A stretch of 64,000 nucleotides of DNA from Thiohalocapsa sp. ML1 (GCF_001469165.1 NZ_JABX01000008.1:62001-126000); one strand, 5' to 3'; shown: positions 50,896-60,452, counted from the stretch's first letter. The notes: generated by a model not told the origin, from the sequence alone. Made by a program: numbers and translations.

Positions 50896-52152
50896 ATGGC
50901 AGACCGTATCATCGCTTTCGTCATGGCCGGCGGTCAGGGCGCTCGCCTGCAACCGCTCACCGCCGCCCGCTCCAAGCCATCTGTGCCCTTCGGCTCCCGC
51001 TACCGGCTCGTGGACTTCGTGCTCAGCAACCTGATCAACTCCCAGATCAGGACGATCTATCTCTTGGTTCAGTACAAGTCCCAGTCGCTGATCGAGCATG
51101 TGCGCAAGGCCTGGACCATCTCGCCGCTGCTGTCGGACCAGTTCGTCACCGTCGTGCCGCCGCAGATGCGCATCGGGGAGTCCTGGTTCCAGGGCACCGC
51201 CGACGCCGTGCAACAGAACATCAACCTGGTGGAGGAGCACGCGCCGGACTTCGTCGTCGTCTTCGGTGCCGACCACATCTACCGCATGGACATCGCGCAG
51301 ATGATCGAGATGCACAAGAACCGCGGCGCGGACGTCAGCATCGCCGCGCTGCCGGTGCCCATCGACGACGCCCGCAGCTTCGGCGTCATCGCCGCGGATG
51401 CCGACGGGCGCATTGAGGCCTTCCAGGAGAAGCCCCCGAACCCGACGCCGCTGGCGGACGACCCCTGCAGCGCCTACGCGTCCATGGGCAACTACGTCTT
51501 CAGCACCAAGGTGCTCATCGACGCCCTGCACGACGCCCAGGAAGCCGGCGAGACCGACTTCGGCAACCACGTACTGCCGCGACTGCTGGCCAGCGGCAAG
51601 CGGCTCTTCGCCTATGATTTCGCCTCCAACACCATCCCTGGCATCCAGCCCTGGGAGGCGAAGGTGTACTGGCGCGACGTCGGCAACATCGACGCCTACT
51701 TCAACGCCCACAAGGACGTGCTCGGCGCCGAGCCCGTGTTCGACGCCTTCAACCCGAAGTGGCCCATCTACTCCAGCAACTACCAGGGACCGGCCGCGCG
51801 GGTGCTCGGTGGTCGGCTGCACAACACGCTGCTCGGCGCGGCAACGGTGATCCACGACGGCGCAGAGATCAAGGACAGCATCATCCGCCGCGAGGCCGTC
51901 ATCGAAGAAGATGTCGTGCTCGATGAGTGCATCGTCATGGACTACGTGCGCGTCTGCCGCGGCTCGCGCCTCAAGCGCGTCATCATCGACCGCCACAACC
52001 ACATCGAGCCCGGCTCCATTGTCGGCTTCGACGTCGCCGCCGATCAGGCCCGCGGCTACACGGTCTCGGCCGGCGGCGTCACCGTGATCCCGGCCGGCCA
52101 CGCGAACATCTTCGCGCGCACCGGCGGCGGCTACGGGGGCTACTCGGAGTAA
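50896..52152 (+). CDS. glgC: Glucose-1-phosphate adenylyltransferase
   Basis: The 418-aa enzyme makes ADP-glucose for glycogen synthesis. It starts MADRIIAFVMAGGQGARLQP with the nucleotide-binding GGQGARL. The glucose-1-phosphate site appears as VVFGADHIYRMD, and the C-terminal left-handed beta-helix domain carries the allosteric tail. Glycogen is a common carbon store in purple sulfur bacteria and fuels sulfur reduction in the dark. Glucokinase is also in this window. Length and motifs are normal. Confidence 0.95.
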   Translation: MADRIIAFVMAGGQGARLQPLTAARSKPSVPFGSRYRLVDFVLSNLINSQIRTIYLLVQYKSQSLIEHVRKAWTISPLLSDQFVTVVPPQMRIGESWFQGTADAVQQNINLVEEHAPDFVVVFGADHIYRMDIAQMIEMHKNRGADVSIAALPVPIDDARSFGVIAADADGRIEAFQEKPPNPTPLADDPCSAYASMGNYVFSTKVLIDALHDAQEAGETDFGNHVLPRLLASGKRLFAYDFASNTIPGIQPWEAKVYWRDVGNIDAYFNAHKDVLGAEPVFDAFNPKWPIYSSNYQGPAARVLGGRLHNTLLGAATVIHDGAEIKDSIIRREAVIEEDVVLDECIVMDYVRVCRGSRLKRVIIDRHNHIEPGSIVGFDVAADQARGYTVSAGGVTVIPAGHANIFARTGGGYGGYSE

Positions 52153-52161
52153 GGGCCGAGG

Positions 52162-52247
52162 GGCTAGATTGTTTGACGGCGCCGCATGCTTGACCGCATC
52201 CACTGGCTAGATTGCTTGACGGCGCCACATGCTTGACCGCATCCACC
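52162..52247. repeat. 43-bp direct tandem repeat downstream of glgC
   Basis: Two copies of a 43-bp unit lie head to tail (starting at 52,162 and 52,205). Each starts CTAGATTG(T/C)TTGACGGCGCC and ends CATGCTTGACCGCATCCAC. On the minus strand the unit contains GGCGCCGTCAAGCAATCTAG, which recurs near 38,615, 39,982 and (degenerate) 10,681. Confidence 0.85.
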
Positions 52248-52396
52248 GAGTACCGGGCGCACCTCACAACGCGCCCTGCTCTCCGCCCAAGACCAGGGCG
52301 AGGCCGGCGCCGCCACCGAAGCTGCAGGCGGCGGCGCGCAGGAAATCCGCAACCATCCCGCTCAGCACTTGAAGGATTCGCCGATGGCGTGGGCGC

Positions 52397-52672
52397 TCAA
52401 ACATTGAGCACGCCCTGTCCGTAGGTGCGCACCCGACGCTTGATGAGCGCCAGCTCGTCGGGCCGCAGCCGATCCGGGTCCAGGTGCCGCCACTCCCGCT
52501 CGTAGCGCGCGAGCGGCTCGGGCTCGCTCAGTCGCTCCTGGTGCAACTGCCAGGCGCGCAGACGCAGGGCGGGGTAGCGGGCGATCTCGACGCTGGGGTG
52601 TCGACGGTGGGCGTGTCCATGGGCCGAGTGTAGCGCCGCCCCGAAGAGCGGGCCATCTGCGGCGAGGGCCAA
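52397..52672 (-). CDS. Doubtful small protein downstream of the Hsp70-like gene
   Basis: A 91-codon frame starts with TTG inside the heptamer repeat. Its C-terminal 60 residues look protein-like (ARYPALRLRAWQLHQERLSE, then DELALIKRRVRTYGQG). No good start codon is visible between the repeat and this segment, so the true N-terminus is unclear. It has no recognised family. It might be the last gene of the Hsp70 operon or a remnant. Confidence 0.35.
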   Translation of the reverse strand: MALAADGPLFGAALHSAHGHAHRRHPSVEIARYPALRLRAWQLHQERLSEPEPLARYEREWRHLDPDRLRPDELALIKRRVRTYGQGVLNV

Positions 52673-52714
52673 GGGCCGAGGGCCAAGGAGGACTTGCCTC
52701 AGCCCTCGGCCCTT
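52664..52714. terminator. Heptamer inverted repeat with T-run
   Basis: GAGGGCCAAGGGCCGAGGGCC (left) and CTCAGCCCTCGGCCC (right) form a hairpin of about 15 bp. On the plus strand it is followed by TTTTAGC, so on that strand it looks like an intrinsic terminator. It lies 25 bases beyond the Hsp70-like stop on the opposite strand. Confidence 0.5.
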
Positions 52715-52739
52715 TTAGCAGGGCTCGCCGCCGGGGCGC

Positions 52740-54578
52740 TTACTCGCCCCCGCGGGTGCTGAAGGCGACCTGCCAGGGACCGCCTTCGCCGGCCAGCGGG
52801 ATGGCGGTGAGCTCCAACGTGCCGATATCGGACACCGCGGCCTGGAGGCGCACCGGCACCACCTCGCCGCGCTTACGGCCGATGGCCGGGAGATTGGTCT
52901 GGATCTCTTCCAGCTCCTCGACCTCTTCCTGGGCCCACTCTTCCAGGATGTCACCCACCTGGTCCTCGCGGCGGACGCTGGAGCCGAAGAACCGAAACCG
53001 CACCGGCTCGCCGACGACCAGACCGAACTCCTGCGGGGCGGAGACGGGCTCCGAGCCCTCCTCCAGCCCGAAGGGCACGACGCACAGCGCCTGCAGCTCC
53101 GGCTCCATGCCGGGGATCGCGGGCTGGCTACGCTCGACGCCGACGTAGTACGAATGCGACGTGCCGCCGCGGATGCGCACACCGCCGTGCTTGCGCACGT
53201 AGGCGAAGAACGCCGCACCGCGCGCCACCGCGAGGTTGAGATCCGCCGCCTCCAAGAGCCGCGCCGGCGGTGCGTCCTCGGCCGCGAGCCAGTTGTTGAT
53301 GACCGCGAGCACGCGCTCGCGCAACAGGCCGGCGGTGAACACGCCGCCGTTGAACAGCACCGCGGTGGGGTGCAGGAAGGTCGCCCAGTGGGCGGGCTCG
53401 ACGAAGCCCTCCAGGTCTCCGGTGGCACCCGCCTGCTTGCTCAGAAAGGCCGCCAGGTGACGAGTCACGGCCGGGTCCTGCGCAAAGGGCAGGCCGACCT
53501 TGGTGAGGGCGCCGCGGGCGCGCTGGGCCGGATGGTCGGTGACCGCGACCTCGGGGAAGAAGCCGTCGATGAGAATCGCCGTGACCTCGTCGCGGGTCAG
53601 CTCGGTGCGGATGCTGCCGCCGATGAGCTTGGCACCGCGGCTCGGCACCACCACCGGCATGGCCTCCAGGCTCGCGTCCGCGAGCAGCCGCTCCTTCGCG
53701 ATGCGGCAGCCGTAGGTGAGTGCTTGTAGCTGCCAGCGGTCCAGCTCGACGCCCCGGGCCTTGAGCTTTTGCTTGACCAGGTGCGCGAGGGTCAGGTCCA
53801 TGTTGTCGCCGCCGAGCAGGATATGCTCGCCGACGGCGACGCGGGTCAGCTCCAGCGCACCGTCCTGCTCGGTCACGGCGATCAGCGAGAAGTCGCTGGT
53901 GCCGCCGCCCACGTCCACCACGAGGATGATGTCGCCGACCTTTACATCGTGGCGCCACTGGCCCTTGCTGTCGCTCACCCAGCTATAGAGCGCCGCCTGC
54001 GGCTCCTCCAGCAGCACGAGGTTCTGAATGCCGATGGCGCGGGCGGCCTCGGCGGTCAATTCCCGCGCGGCGGGGTCGAAGGAGGCCGGCACCGCAACCG
54101 TCACCTCCTGCTCGCCGAGCGGATCGAAGCCGTGCAGCCCGTTCCAGGCCTCGCGCAGGTGGGTCAGGAAGGCGACGCTGGCATCGAAGGGCGACACCTG
54201 CGGGATCTCGGCCGGCACCTCCGGCGGCAGGATCGGCGCCTTGCGGTCCACGTCCGGATGGCAGAGCCAGCTCTTGGCGCTGGCGACGAGGCGGATCGGC
54301 GTGCTGGTGCCCTGCTTGCGGGCCAGCTCGCCGACGAGCTGCCCCGCGGGCGCCGGCCAGGGCAGCCCGAGATCCTCCGGCTTGAGCTCGTCCGGGTGCG
54401 GCAGGTACAAAAACGACGGCAGCATCGGGCGCTCTTCCACCGAGCCCGGGTCCACGAGCTGCGGGATCTGCATCAAGTGCTGCTCGACCTCCTCGCCGTC
54501 GCACTTGGCGATCTCGACATAGGACAGCGCCGAGTGCGTGGTGCCGAGGTCGATGCCGATGGCGAAGCGATTGCTCAC
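52740..54578 (-). CDS. Hsp70-family chaperone-like ATPase
   Basis: The 612-aa protein has the actin-like ATPase fold: phosphate-1 IGIDLGTTHSALSYVE at the start, VAVPASFDPAARE in the middle, phosphate-2 LVVDVGGGTSDFSLIAV, and adenosine GGVFTAGLLRERVLAVIN. The C-terminal substrate domain is short and unlike DnaK. It belongs to the noncanonical Hsp70s that occur with DUF2760 and often a second Hsp70-like gene. The start is GTG at 54,578, overlapping the DUF2760 stop (GTGA). Clients are unknown. Confidence 0.88.
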   Translation of the reverse strand: MSNRFAIGIDLGTTHSALSYVEIAKCDGEEVEQHLMQIPQLVDPGSVEERPMLPSFLYLPHPDELKPEDLGLPWPAPAGQLVGELARKQGTSTPIRLVASAKSWLCHPDVDRKAPILPPEVPAEIPQVSPFDASVAFLTHLREAWNGLHGFDPLGEQEVTVAVPASFDPAARELTAEAARAIGIQNLVLLEEPQAALYSWVSDSKGQWRHDVKVGDIILVVDVGGGTSDFSLIAVTEQDGALELTRVAVGEHILLGGDNMDLTLAHLVKQKLKARGVELDRWQLQALTYGCRIAKERLLADASLEAMPVVVPSRGAKLIGGSIRTELTRDEVTAILIDGFFPEVAVTDHPAQRARGALTKVGLPFAQDPAVTRHLAAFLSKQAGATGDLEGFVEPAHWATFLHPTAVLFNGGVFTAGLLRERVLAVINNWLAAEDAPPARLLEAADLNLAVARGAAFFAYVRKHGGVRIRGGTSHSYYVGVERSQPAIPGMEPELQALCVVPFGLEEGSEPVSAPQEFGLVVGEPVRFRFFGSSVRREDQVGDILEEWAQEEVEELEEIQTNLPAIGRKRGEVVPVRLQAAVSDIGTLELTAIPLAGEGGPWQVAFSTRGGE

Positions 54579-55240
54579 AGTTCCACCTCCGCCGGTGCCA
54601 GGATGGTCACGTCGCGGCTGCCGCTGACCTTGGGCAGGCGCACCTCGTCCGCCCGCCAGCCGCGGTGCACCAAGGCACCGGTGAAGGGCGGCTCGCCAAT
54701 CACGTTGCCGATGGGCCGCACCGCCGACGGGTCGAACCCGCGCTCCAGCGTCACGCGGCTGCCCTCGGCCTCGGCGCGGACCGGTGCAATGCTGAGATAG
54801 TCGCGCAGCACCTTCCGGCAGCCCTCATGCACGACCCGCGCCGCCGCGCCGATCTCCTGATCCGAGTAGCCAGTCACGTCTTCCTGCAGAAAGTCCACAA
54901 GCCGACCATCCTTCTGGAACAACCCGAGCAGCACCAGGGCGGCGTCCGGCGGCGTGTCGTGGAGCCGGGCGGCGGGCTGCGGCAGGGCTGACCTGGCGCG
55001 CGGGGCCGGGCTCGGCAGCGAGCTCGCGCCATCGATGTAGAGGTCCGTCAACAGCCGCGCGTAATCGGCGTCCGCCAGCGCCCGCACGAAGCTGTACAGC
55101 GCGATGGGCGCGCGCTTGAGCACCACCCAGGTCTTCGCGGCGGCAATGCCAAGCCAGTGGGCGGCCACGCGCAGGGCCATGAGCAGCGCCTGTTGCACGG
55201 GCCGCAGGCGTGCACCGATGGACGGCTTGGGTTCGGTCAT
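54575..55240 (-). CDS. DUF2760-like protein, partner of the Hsp70-like ATPase
   Basis: The 221-aa protein has a possible amphipathic N-terminal helix. A conserved C-terminal domain follows, with LVLLGLFQKDGRLVDFLQED, DQEIGAAARVVHEGCRKVL and ALVHRGWRADEVRLP. These are hallmarks of DUF2760, which occurs next to noncanonical Hsp70 genes. It starts at an ATG at 55,240 and overlaps the Hsp70-like gene by four bases. It probably recruits or regulates the chaperone. Confidence 0.85.
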   Translation of the reverse strand: MTEPKPSIGARLRPVQQALLMALRVAAHWLGIAAAKTWVVLKRAPIALYSFVRALADADYARLLTDLYIDGASSLPSPAPRARSALPQPAARLHDTPPDAALVLLGLFQKDGRLVDFLQEDVTGYSDQEIGAAARVVHEGCRKVLRDYLSIAPVRAEAEGSRVTLERGFDPSAVRPIGNVIGEPPFTGALVHRGWRADEVRLPKVSGSRDVTILAPAEVEL

Positions 55241-55634
55241 GCGGAAGGACCCTCGGGCATCGGGCGCCATCATGGCGCCGGCTGGTGTTCGGCGTGGCAG
55301 GGAACCTGCTGCGGCCAGGTGGCGGCTCTGCGCCGACGGCGCCGTCTCCCCGCCCACCGAACCGAGCCGCCGCCGGCACCGGCACAAGGCCAGCCCGCGG
55401 CAACGGGCAAGGGGGGCGACGACAAGCAACGCAGACGGGCCGCCGCGAAGCCGCCAAGTTTACATCGCGACGGCACGGCTGTTCACCCGTGCTTTGGTCG
55501 CGTGCGGAAACCTGCCGGGCGACACCGGCGCCAAGACCGCGCGCCTCCCACCAGCGTGCTGCCGGGCGCCCCGCGCTTGGCGGCCCCTGGCATAATCCGC
55601 AGGTCGCGCGCTCCATGCCGTTTCCGCAGCCGCC
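55241..55634. other. 394-base divergent intergenic region
   Basis: This gap lies between the DUF2760 gene (minus) and the DUF2934 gene (plus). All six frames are open over parts of it, but only because of the high G+C. No protein family, RNA or repeat is seen. AAGTTTACATCGCGACGGC near 55,455 is the only AT-richer bit. Confidence 0.3.
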
Positions 55635-55931
55635 ATGACTCAACTCCATCAGTGCCTCGCCGTGCCAGCGCTCGATCCCGAGCACGATGACGCCGACGCG
55701 CCCCCGCCCCGACTCGAGCCGAGCCCGCCCGAGCGCAACGAGATGATCGCCGTCGCCGCCTACTTTCTCGCCGAGCGGCGCGCCTTCGCGCCCGGCGGCG
55801 CGGAGGCGGATTGGCTGCTAGCCGAGCAGCAGATCGACCGGCTGCTCGCGGGCGCCCGCGCCGCCGGCTTGGACCGGGCGGCGCTCGCGCGCATCGGGCT
55901 CCGCAACGCGCTGCGCTTGTGGGGCGCGTAA
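55635..55931 (+). CDS. DUF2934-like protein
   Basis: The 98-aa protein carries the short DUF2934 motif MIAVAAYFLAERRAFAPGGA, followed by EADWLLAEQQIDRLL. Proteins of this kind are small, of unknown function and common in proteobacteria. The first 35 residues, with Asp/Pro-rich ALDPEHDDADAPPPR, appear disordered. The gene is divergent from DUF2760. Confidence 0.85.
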   Translation: MTQLHQCLAVPALDPEHDDADAPPPRLEPSPPERNEMIAVAAYFLAERRAFAPGGAEADWLLAEQQIDRLLAGARAAGLDRAALARIGLRNALRLWGA

Positions 55932-55936
55932 GCGCC

Positions 55937-55988
55937 CGAGGGCCAAGGGCCGAAGAGGGTTCCCTCGGCCCTTGGCCCTCGGCCCTGT
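55937..55988. repeat. Heptamer inverted repeat
   Basis: GAGGGCCAAGGGCCGAAGAGG (left) and CCCTCGGCCCTTGGCCCTC (right) form a near-perfect stem of about 17 bp. It lies just after the DUF2934 stop and could act as its terminator. Confidence 0.8.
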
Positions 55989-56227
55989 TTCCCTCAAGCG
56001 CCTTGCCGGAGCGGCCTCGCGAGCTTGGTCCGCGGGGCACCCTGCGTGACCGAGCGCCGCACTCGGCGCGCTGGGCTTGCGGATTTGCCGGGACAGCCGT
56101 TGGCAACCGTTGCGGATTGTCATAGTATCCACAGCGCCTAACAAGAACGAACCCGACGACAAGGCATCACGGGTCAGCCGGCGCCCGCCCCGACGGGCGC
56201 GGCTCTGCCACCGAAGAGAGGAAACGC

Positions 56228-56791
56228 ATGTCCGCCCCCAACGGCAGCCGCACGCGCGGCAAGCTCGGCACGCTCATTGCTGTTATCGCACTGTTCGTGT
56301 CCGGCGTTGTCTTCGCCGGGATTTTCAACACCGGGATGGCCTACACGAATGAAATGGAGTTCTGCGTGTCGTGCCACACCATGGAAAAACCCTACAACGA
56401 ATATAAGGAAAGCCTGCATTTCCGGAATCAGTCCGGCGTGCAGGCCACCTGCGCCGACTGTCACGTGCCGAAGCCCTTCGTGCCAAAGATGATCACCAAG
56501 GTGATCGCGGCCAAAGACGTCTACCACGAGATCATCGGCACCATCAGCACCCCGGAGAAGTTCGAGGCGCACCGCTGGGACATGGCCTCGCGCGTGTGGA
56601 AGAAGATGCACAGCAGCGATTCGCGCGAGTGCCGCTCCTGCCACGAGTTCGCCAACATGGACCTGTCCGGGCAAAGCCGTTCCGCCCGCAGCCGCCATGC
56701 CCGCGCCGAGGAAAAGGGCCAGACCTGCATCGACTGCCACACGGGCGTCGTGCACCTGGAGCCCGACGAACCGGACGACGACGATGCGTGA
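56228..56791 (+). CDS. NapC/NirT-type tetraheme cytochrome c
   Basis: The 187-aa protein has one N-terminal membrane segment (residues 14-35, anchor-type) and four CXXCH heme motifs: C46VSCH, C75ADCH, C135RSCH and C167IDCH. Length and layout match the NapC/NirT quinol dehydrogenase family, which moves electrons between the quinone pool and periplasmic enzymes. An acidic tail [10 protein letters not shown] follows. GAGAGGAAACGC provides a ribosome binding site. Its stop lies inside the ankyrin gene, which is followed by fccAB, so it probably serves periplasmic sulfur or thiol redox chemistry. Confidence 0.93.
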   Translation: MSAPNGSRTRGKLGTLIAVIALFVSGVVFAGIFNTGMAYTNEMEFCVSCHTMEKPYNEYKESLHFRNQSGVQATCADCHVPKPFVPKMITKVIAAKDVYHEIIGTISTPEKFEAHRWDMASRVWKKMHSSDSRECRSCHEFANMDLSGQSRSARSRHARAEEKGQTCIDCHTGVVHLEPDEPDDDDA

Positions 56792-57962
56792 TCCCTTGCC
56801 CGTGGCCATGGCATCGCGATTCGATGCTGCATCCCCGATGCCACCCGCCGGGGTCGGCCCGGCAGGGTCGCGCCCGCCCGCTGGGTTGACCCCGGCATGG
56901 CTGCCCATCGCCGCGCTGGCGCTGCTGCCGCTGCTGTCCACGGGCCTTGCGCTCGCCGAGCCCGCCGGCGCCGAGTCGGCGCAGACCCCAGCGGCGACTG
57001 CCGAAGCCGGCATCGACGACGCCGGCATCGACGACGCCGGCATCGACAAAGCCGGCATCGACAAAGCCGGCATCGACAAAGCCGAGCTCGACAAGGAGCT
57101 GCGCATGGCGGCGATGATCGACGACGGCGAAAGCGTGGACCGGCTCCTCGACGCCGGCGCCAACGTCAACTCCGCGAGCCAGTTCGGCAAGACGGCGCTG
57201 ATGTACGCGGTGGAGGGCGGCAACCTCGCCAGCACCGCGCAACTCCTGAACCGTGGCGCCGACGTTAACGCCCGCACCGTCGCCGGCTGCACGGCGCTCA
57301 CCTTCGCCGCCGAGAACGGCCATACCGGCCTCACCGCGCTGCTGCTTGAGCGCGGCGCGCATGTGCACGACCGCACCCGTTCCGGCTGGGATGCGCTGAT
57401 GATCGCCTCGCGCTACGGCATCACGCAGATGGTGGAGCAACTGCTCTACAGCGGCGCCGATCCCAAGGCCGCGGACAAGAACGGCCGCACGGCGCTGATG
57501 CAGGCGGCCGAGCGCGGCCAAGCGCCGGCGCTCAGACTGCTGCTCAAGGGCGGCGCCGACGCGGATGCCCGCGACGCGGAGGGCGCCACCGCGCTGATCA
57601 TCGCCGCCGACGCCGGCCACGCCGACGCCGTGCAGACGCTCATTGAGCAGGGTGCCGACGTGAACGCCCGCGACGAGCTTGGCGCCACGGCGCTGATCTG
57701 GGCCGTCAGCGGCGGCCATGGCGACGTGGCCGAGGCGCTGCTCGCGCACGGCGCCGATCCGAATATCAAAAACCACGACGGCAGCTTCGCGCTGCGCGAG
57801 GCCGTCGCCGCCAAACACAACAGGCTCATCCGGCCGCTCCTTGAGCACCGCGCCGACCCCGCGCTGACCGACGCCGACGGCAACACCGCCGCCGACATCG
57901 CCCGCAACAGCGGCAATGACGAGGCGACCACCGCCCTCGTGTCGCCGCCAGCGCGGCCCTGA
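56784..57962 (+). CDS. Periplasmic ankyrin-repeat protein coupled to the NapC-type cytochrome
   Basis: The 392-aa protein starts inside the end of the cytochrome gene (8-base overlap), so the two are translationally coupled. A membrane segment (about residues 34-53, [17 protein letters not shown]) acts as an uncleaved anchor or signal. A linker with five AGID(D/K) repeats follows. Then come about eight ankyrin repeats of 33 residues, with [20 protein letters not shown] and [20 protein letters not shown] among them. Ankyrin proteins are binding scaffolds. A periplasmic scaffold beside redox proteins is unusual. An alternative start is the ATG at 56,808. Confidence 0.88.
   Translation: MRDPLPVAMASRFDAASPMPPAGVGPAGSRPPAGLTPAWLPIAALALLPLLSTGLALAEPAGAESAQTPAATAEAGIDDAGIDDAGIDKAGIDKAGIDKAELDKELRMAAMIDDGESVDRLLDAGANVNSASQFGKTALMYAVEGGNLASTAQLLNRGADVNARTVAGCTALTFAAENGHTGLTALLLERGAHVHDRTRSGWDALMIASRYGITQMVEQLLYSGADPKAADKNGRTALMQAAERGQAPALRLLLKGGADADARDAEGATALIIAADAGHADAVQTLIEQGADVNARDELGATALIWAVSGGHGDVAEALLAHGADPNIKNHDGSFALREAVAAKHNRLIRPLLEHRADPALTDADGNTAADIARNSGNDEATTALVSPPARP
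57007..57081 (+). repeat. 15-bp coding repeat ([10 protein letters not shown])
   Basis: Five copies of GCCGGCATCGACRAM code for [20 protein letters not shown] and AGIDK in the ankyrin protein linker. A sixth diverged unit (AELDK) follows. Copy number could vary by slippage without breaking the frame. Confidence 0.9.
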
Positions 57963-58042
57963 ACCCGGCACCGCCCCCGCGGGGGCCGTGCCACACCAAT
58001 GCACGGATCATGCGACCGCGAGCGGTAATGCAGTCCGGCATG

Positions 58043-58062
58043 GCGGAGCCCAGGGGCTCCGC
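58043..58062 (+). promoter_or_regulatory. Hairpin upstream of fccA
   Basis: GCGGAGCC and GGCTCCGC form a perfect 8-bp stem around a CAGG loop, 42-62 bases before the fccA ATG. It may protect the fccAB message from decay or attenuate read-through from the ankyrin gene. No T-run follows. Confidence 0.5.
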
Positions 58063-58104
58063 GTGATCCGCAAAGCTGAACAAATCCGAACAACGGGAGG
58101 AACA

Positions 58105-58755
58105 ATGGCCACATCGACCATCAAGAAGGCCCTGGTCGGCGGCGCGCTCGCCCTCGGCCTCGTCGGTGCCGCAGGCGCCGACGACATGCCCACCGGCAAA
58201 ATGCTGGTGGACACCTGTGCCGGCTGCCACGGCACCAACGGCAACAGCGTCGGCCCCGCCTCGCCGAGCATCGCCGCGATGGACCCGTACGTGTTCGTCG
58301 ACATGATGATCGCCTTCGCCGAAGGCGACATCTACTCGACCGTCATGGGCCGCATCGCAAAGGGCTATACCGAAGAAGAATACGAGGCCATGGGCGAGTA
58401 CCTGAAGGAGCAAACCTTCGAGCCCGCGAAGCAGGAATTCGACCAAGCCCTGGTCGACAAGGGCGCGAAACTGCACGACAAGTACTGCGAGAACTGCCAC
58501 ATCGAGGGCGGCAAGCCGGTGCCCGACGAAGAGGACTACTACATCCTAGCGGGCCAATGGACGCCGTACCTCGAGTACGCGATGGCCGACTTCAGGGAGG
58601 ACCGCCGCGAAATGCCGAAAAAGATGGCCAGCAAGCTCAAGCGAATGCTCGAGTCCGACGGCGAAGAAAGCCTTGCCGCCCTCTACGCCTTCTACGCCGC
58701 CTATACGGACTTTGAGAGCTCCGGGGCCGGCGACGACGACGAAGACGACGAATAA
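58105..58755 (+). CDS. fccA: Sulfide dehydrogenase (flavocytochrome c), diheme cytochrome subunit
   Basis: The 216-aa precursor has a Sec signal ([16 protein letters not shown]) and two class I heme motifs, C38AGCH and C128ENCH. It accepts electrons from the FAD subunit FccB as sulfide is oxidised to sulfur or polysulfide in the periplasm. An unusually acidic C-terminal tail ([10 protein letters not shown]) follows. A CGGGAGG lies seven bases before the ATG. The fccB start is 21 bases downstream. Confidence 0.95.
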   Translation: MATSTIKKALVGGALALGLVGAAGADDMPTGKMLVDTCAGCHGTNGNSVGPASPSIAAMDPYVFVDMMIAFAEGDIYSTVMGRIAKGYTEEEYEAMGEYLKEQTFEPAKQEFDQALVDKGAKLHDKYCENCHIEGGKPVPDEEDYYILAGQWTPYLEYAMADFREDRREMPKKMASKLKRMLESDGEESLAALYAFYAAYTDFESSGAGDDDEDDE

Positions 58756-58776
58756 CCGAGCAGGAGGAACAGCCAC

Positions 58777-60069
58777 ATGACCATGAACAGACGTGATTTC
58801 GTCAAGGCCACCGGCGCCCTCGCGGCGGTGAGCATGCTCGGCGCACCCGCCATCGCCTTCGGCCAGGGCAAAAAGGTCGTCGTCGTCGGCGGCGGCACCG
58901 GCGGGGCCACCGCGGCCAAGTACATCAAGATGGCCGACGACAGCATCGATGTGACCATCATCGAGCCGAACGAGGAGTACTACACCTGCTACATGAGCAA
59001 TGAGGTGCTCGGCGGCGAGCGCACCATGGCGTCGATCAAGCACGGCTACGACGGCCTGCGCGCGCGCGGCATCAAGATCGTGCACGAGGCGGCCACCGGC
59101 ATCGACGCCGACAAGAAGGTCGTCAAGACCGCCTCCGGCGAGTTTCCCTACGATCGCTGCGTGGTGTCGCCGGGCGTCTCGATGGTCTACGACAAGATCG
59201 AGGGCTACAGCGCCGAGGTCGCCGACAAGCAGATGCCGCACGCCTGGAAGGCCGGCCCACAGACGACGCTGCTGCGCAGTCAGTTGGAGGCCATGGACGA
59301 CGGCGGCGTCGTGCTGATCTCCGCGCCGCCGAACCCCTTCCGCTGCCCGCCCGGACCTTACGAGCGCGCGAGCCAGATCGCGATGTACCTAAAGGAGCAC
59401 AAGCCGAAGTCGAAGGTCATCATCCTCGACAGCAAGCAGGCCTTCTCCAAGCAGGGCCTGTTCACGCAGGGCTGGGAGCGCCTGTACGGCTTCGGCACCG
59501 ACAACGCCCTGATCGAGTGGCAGCCGGGTCCGGACGCCGCCGTGGTGTCGGTCAACGCGGAGAACATGACCATCGAAACGGGCTTCGGTGACGAGATCGA
59601 GGGCGCCGTCATCAACATCATCCCGCCGCAGGTCGCGGGCAAGATCGCCATTGACGCCGGCCTCGCCGACGACAGCGGCTGGTGCCCGGTGGACATGAAG
59701 ACCTTCGAGTCCACCAAGCTCCCGGGCGTCCATGTCATCGGCGATGCGGCGATTGCCACCGACATGCCCAAGTCGGCCTACTCCGCCAACAGCCAGGGCA
59801 AAGTGGCCGCCGCCGCGGTGGTAGCGATGCTGAACGGCGAAGAGCCCGGCATGCCGTCCTACGTCAACACCTGCTACAGCATTATCGGCAAGGACTATGG
59901 CATCTCCGTTGCTGCCGTCTACCGCTTGAGCGAGGACGGCAAGACCATCGCCGGCGTCGAAGGCTCGGGCGGTCTCACGCCCGCCGACGCGCCGGAGTTC
60001 GCGCTCGCCCGCGAGGTGCAGTACGCCTACAGTTGGTACGACAACATCGTCCACGACTCCTTCCGCTAA
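58777..60069 (+). CDS. fccB: Sulfide dehydrogenase (flavocytochrome c), flavoprotein subunit
   Basis: The 430-aa precursor begins with a twin-arginine signal ([18 protein letters not shown]). It has the FAD-binding motif [17 protein letters not shown] at 34-50. Three cysteines fit the Allochromatium vinosum enzyme exactly with an offset of 29: C71 (covalent FAD, C42 in the mature protein), C190 (C161) and C366 (C337); the last two form the redox-active disulfide. Length and spacing are normal, so the enzyme should be active. The operon closes with an intrinsic terminator. Confidence 0.97.
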   Translation: MTMNRRDFVKATGALAAVSMLGAPAIAFGQGKKVVVVGGGTGGATAAKYIKMADDSIDVTIIEPNEEYYTCYMSNEVLGGERTMASIKHGYDGLRARGIKIVHEAATGIDADKKVVKTASGEFPYDRCVVSPGVSMVYDKIEGYSAEVADKQMPHAWKAGPQTTLLRSQLEAMDDGGVVLISAPPNPFRCPPGPYERASQIAMYLKEHKPKSKVIILDSKQAFSKQGLFTQGWERLYGFGTDNALIEWQPGPDAAVVSVNAENMTIETGFGDEIEGAVINIIPPQVAGKIAIDAGLADDSGWCPVDMKTFESTKLPGVHVIGDAAIATDMPKSAYSANSQGKVAAAAVVAMLNGEEPGMPSYVNTCYSIIGKDYGISVAAVYRLSEDGKTIAGVEGSGGLTPADAPEFALAREVQYAYSWYDNIVHDSFR

Positions 60070-60452
60070 GCCCCGGCGCGAGCGGCGACTCACAGCAGAC
60101 GATGCTGCGCGCCGACTGCCCGCTCGCACCGACCTGTTTTGCGGGGCCGTAAGGCCCCTTTTTTTGGACGTACGCGGGGCCTGTGCCGCGCGAAGCCGCC
60201 CGGCCCGGACCACGCACGGGCAAGCGGTCTCACGATCGGCATCGGGAATCGCAGCAGCCCTTCTCCGCCCAAGCCTATGCCCGCTAGCCCCTAGCGAGGC
60301 AGTTGTCGCGGCGCAGCGCCGGTGACCTGGGATTCGACCGTGGGTGCCTGCCTCGACGATAAACAGAATTAGCGAATAGTGCGGCCGAGCGGCTGGCGAC
60401 TCCGAGTATTGGCCGCCGAGCCGATCTCTTTTTCCGCAGCCGGAGGCAGTGG
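60070..60452. other. 383-base space between convergent genes
   Basis: The fccB terminator lies in the first 100 bases. The rest holds a short trace of the heptamer (GCTAGCCCCTAGCG at 60,284) and otherwise no feature. Confidence 0.4.
60141..60166 (+). terminator. Intrinsic terminator after fccB
   Basis: GGGGCC-GTAA-GGCCCC forms a perfect 6-bp G+C stem with a four-base loop, followed by seven T residues (60,159-60,165). It lies 72 bases after the fccB stop. Confidence 0.92.
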
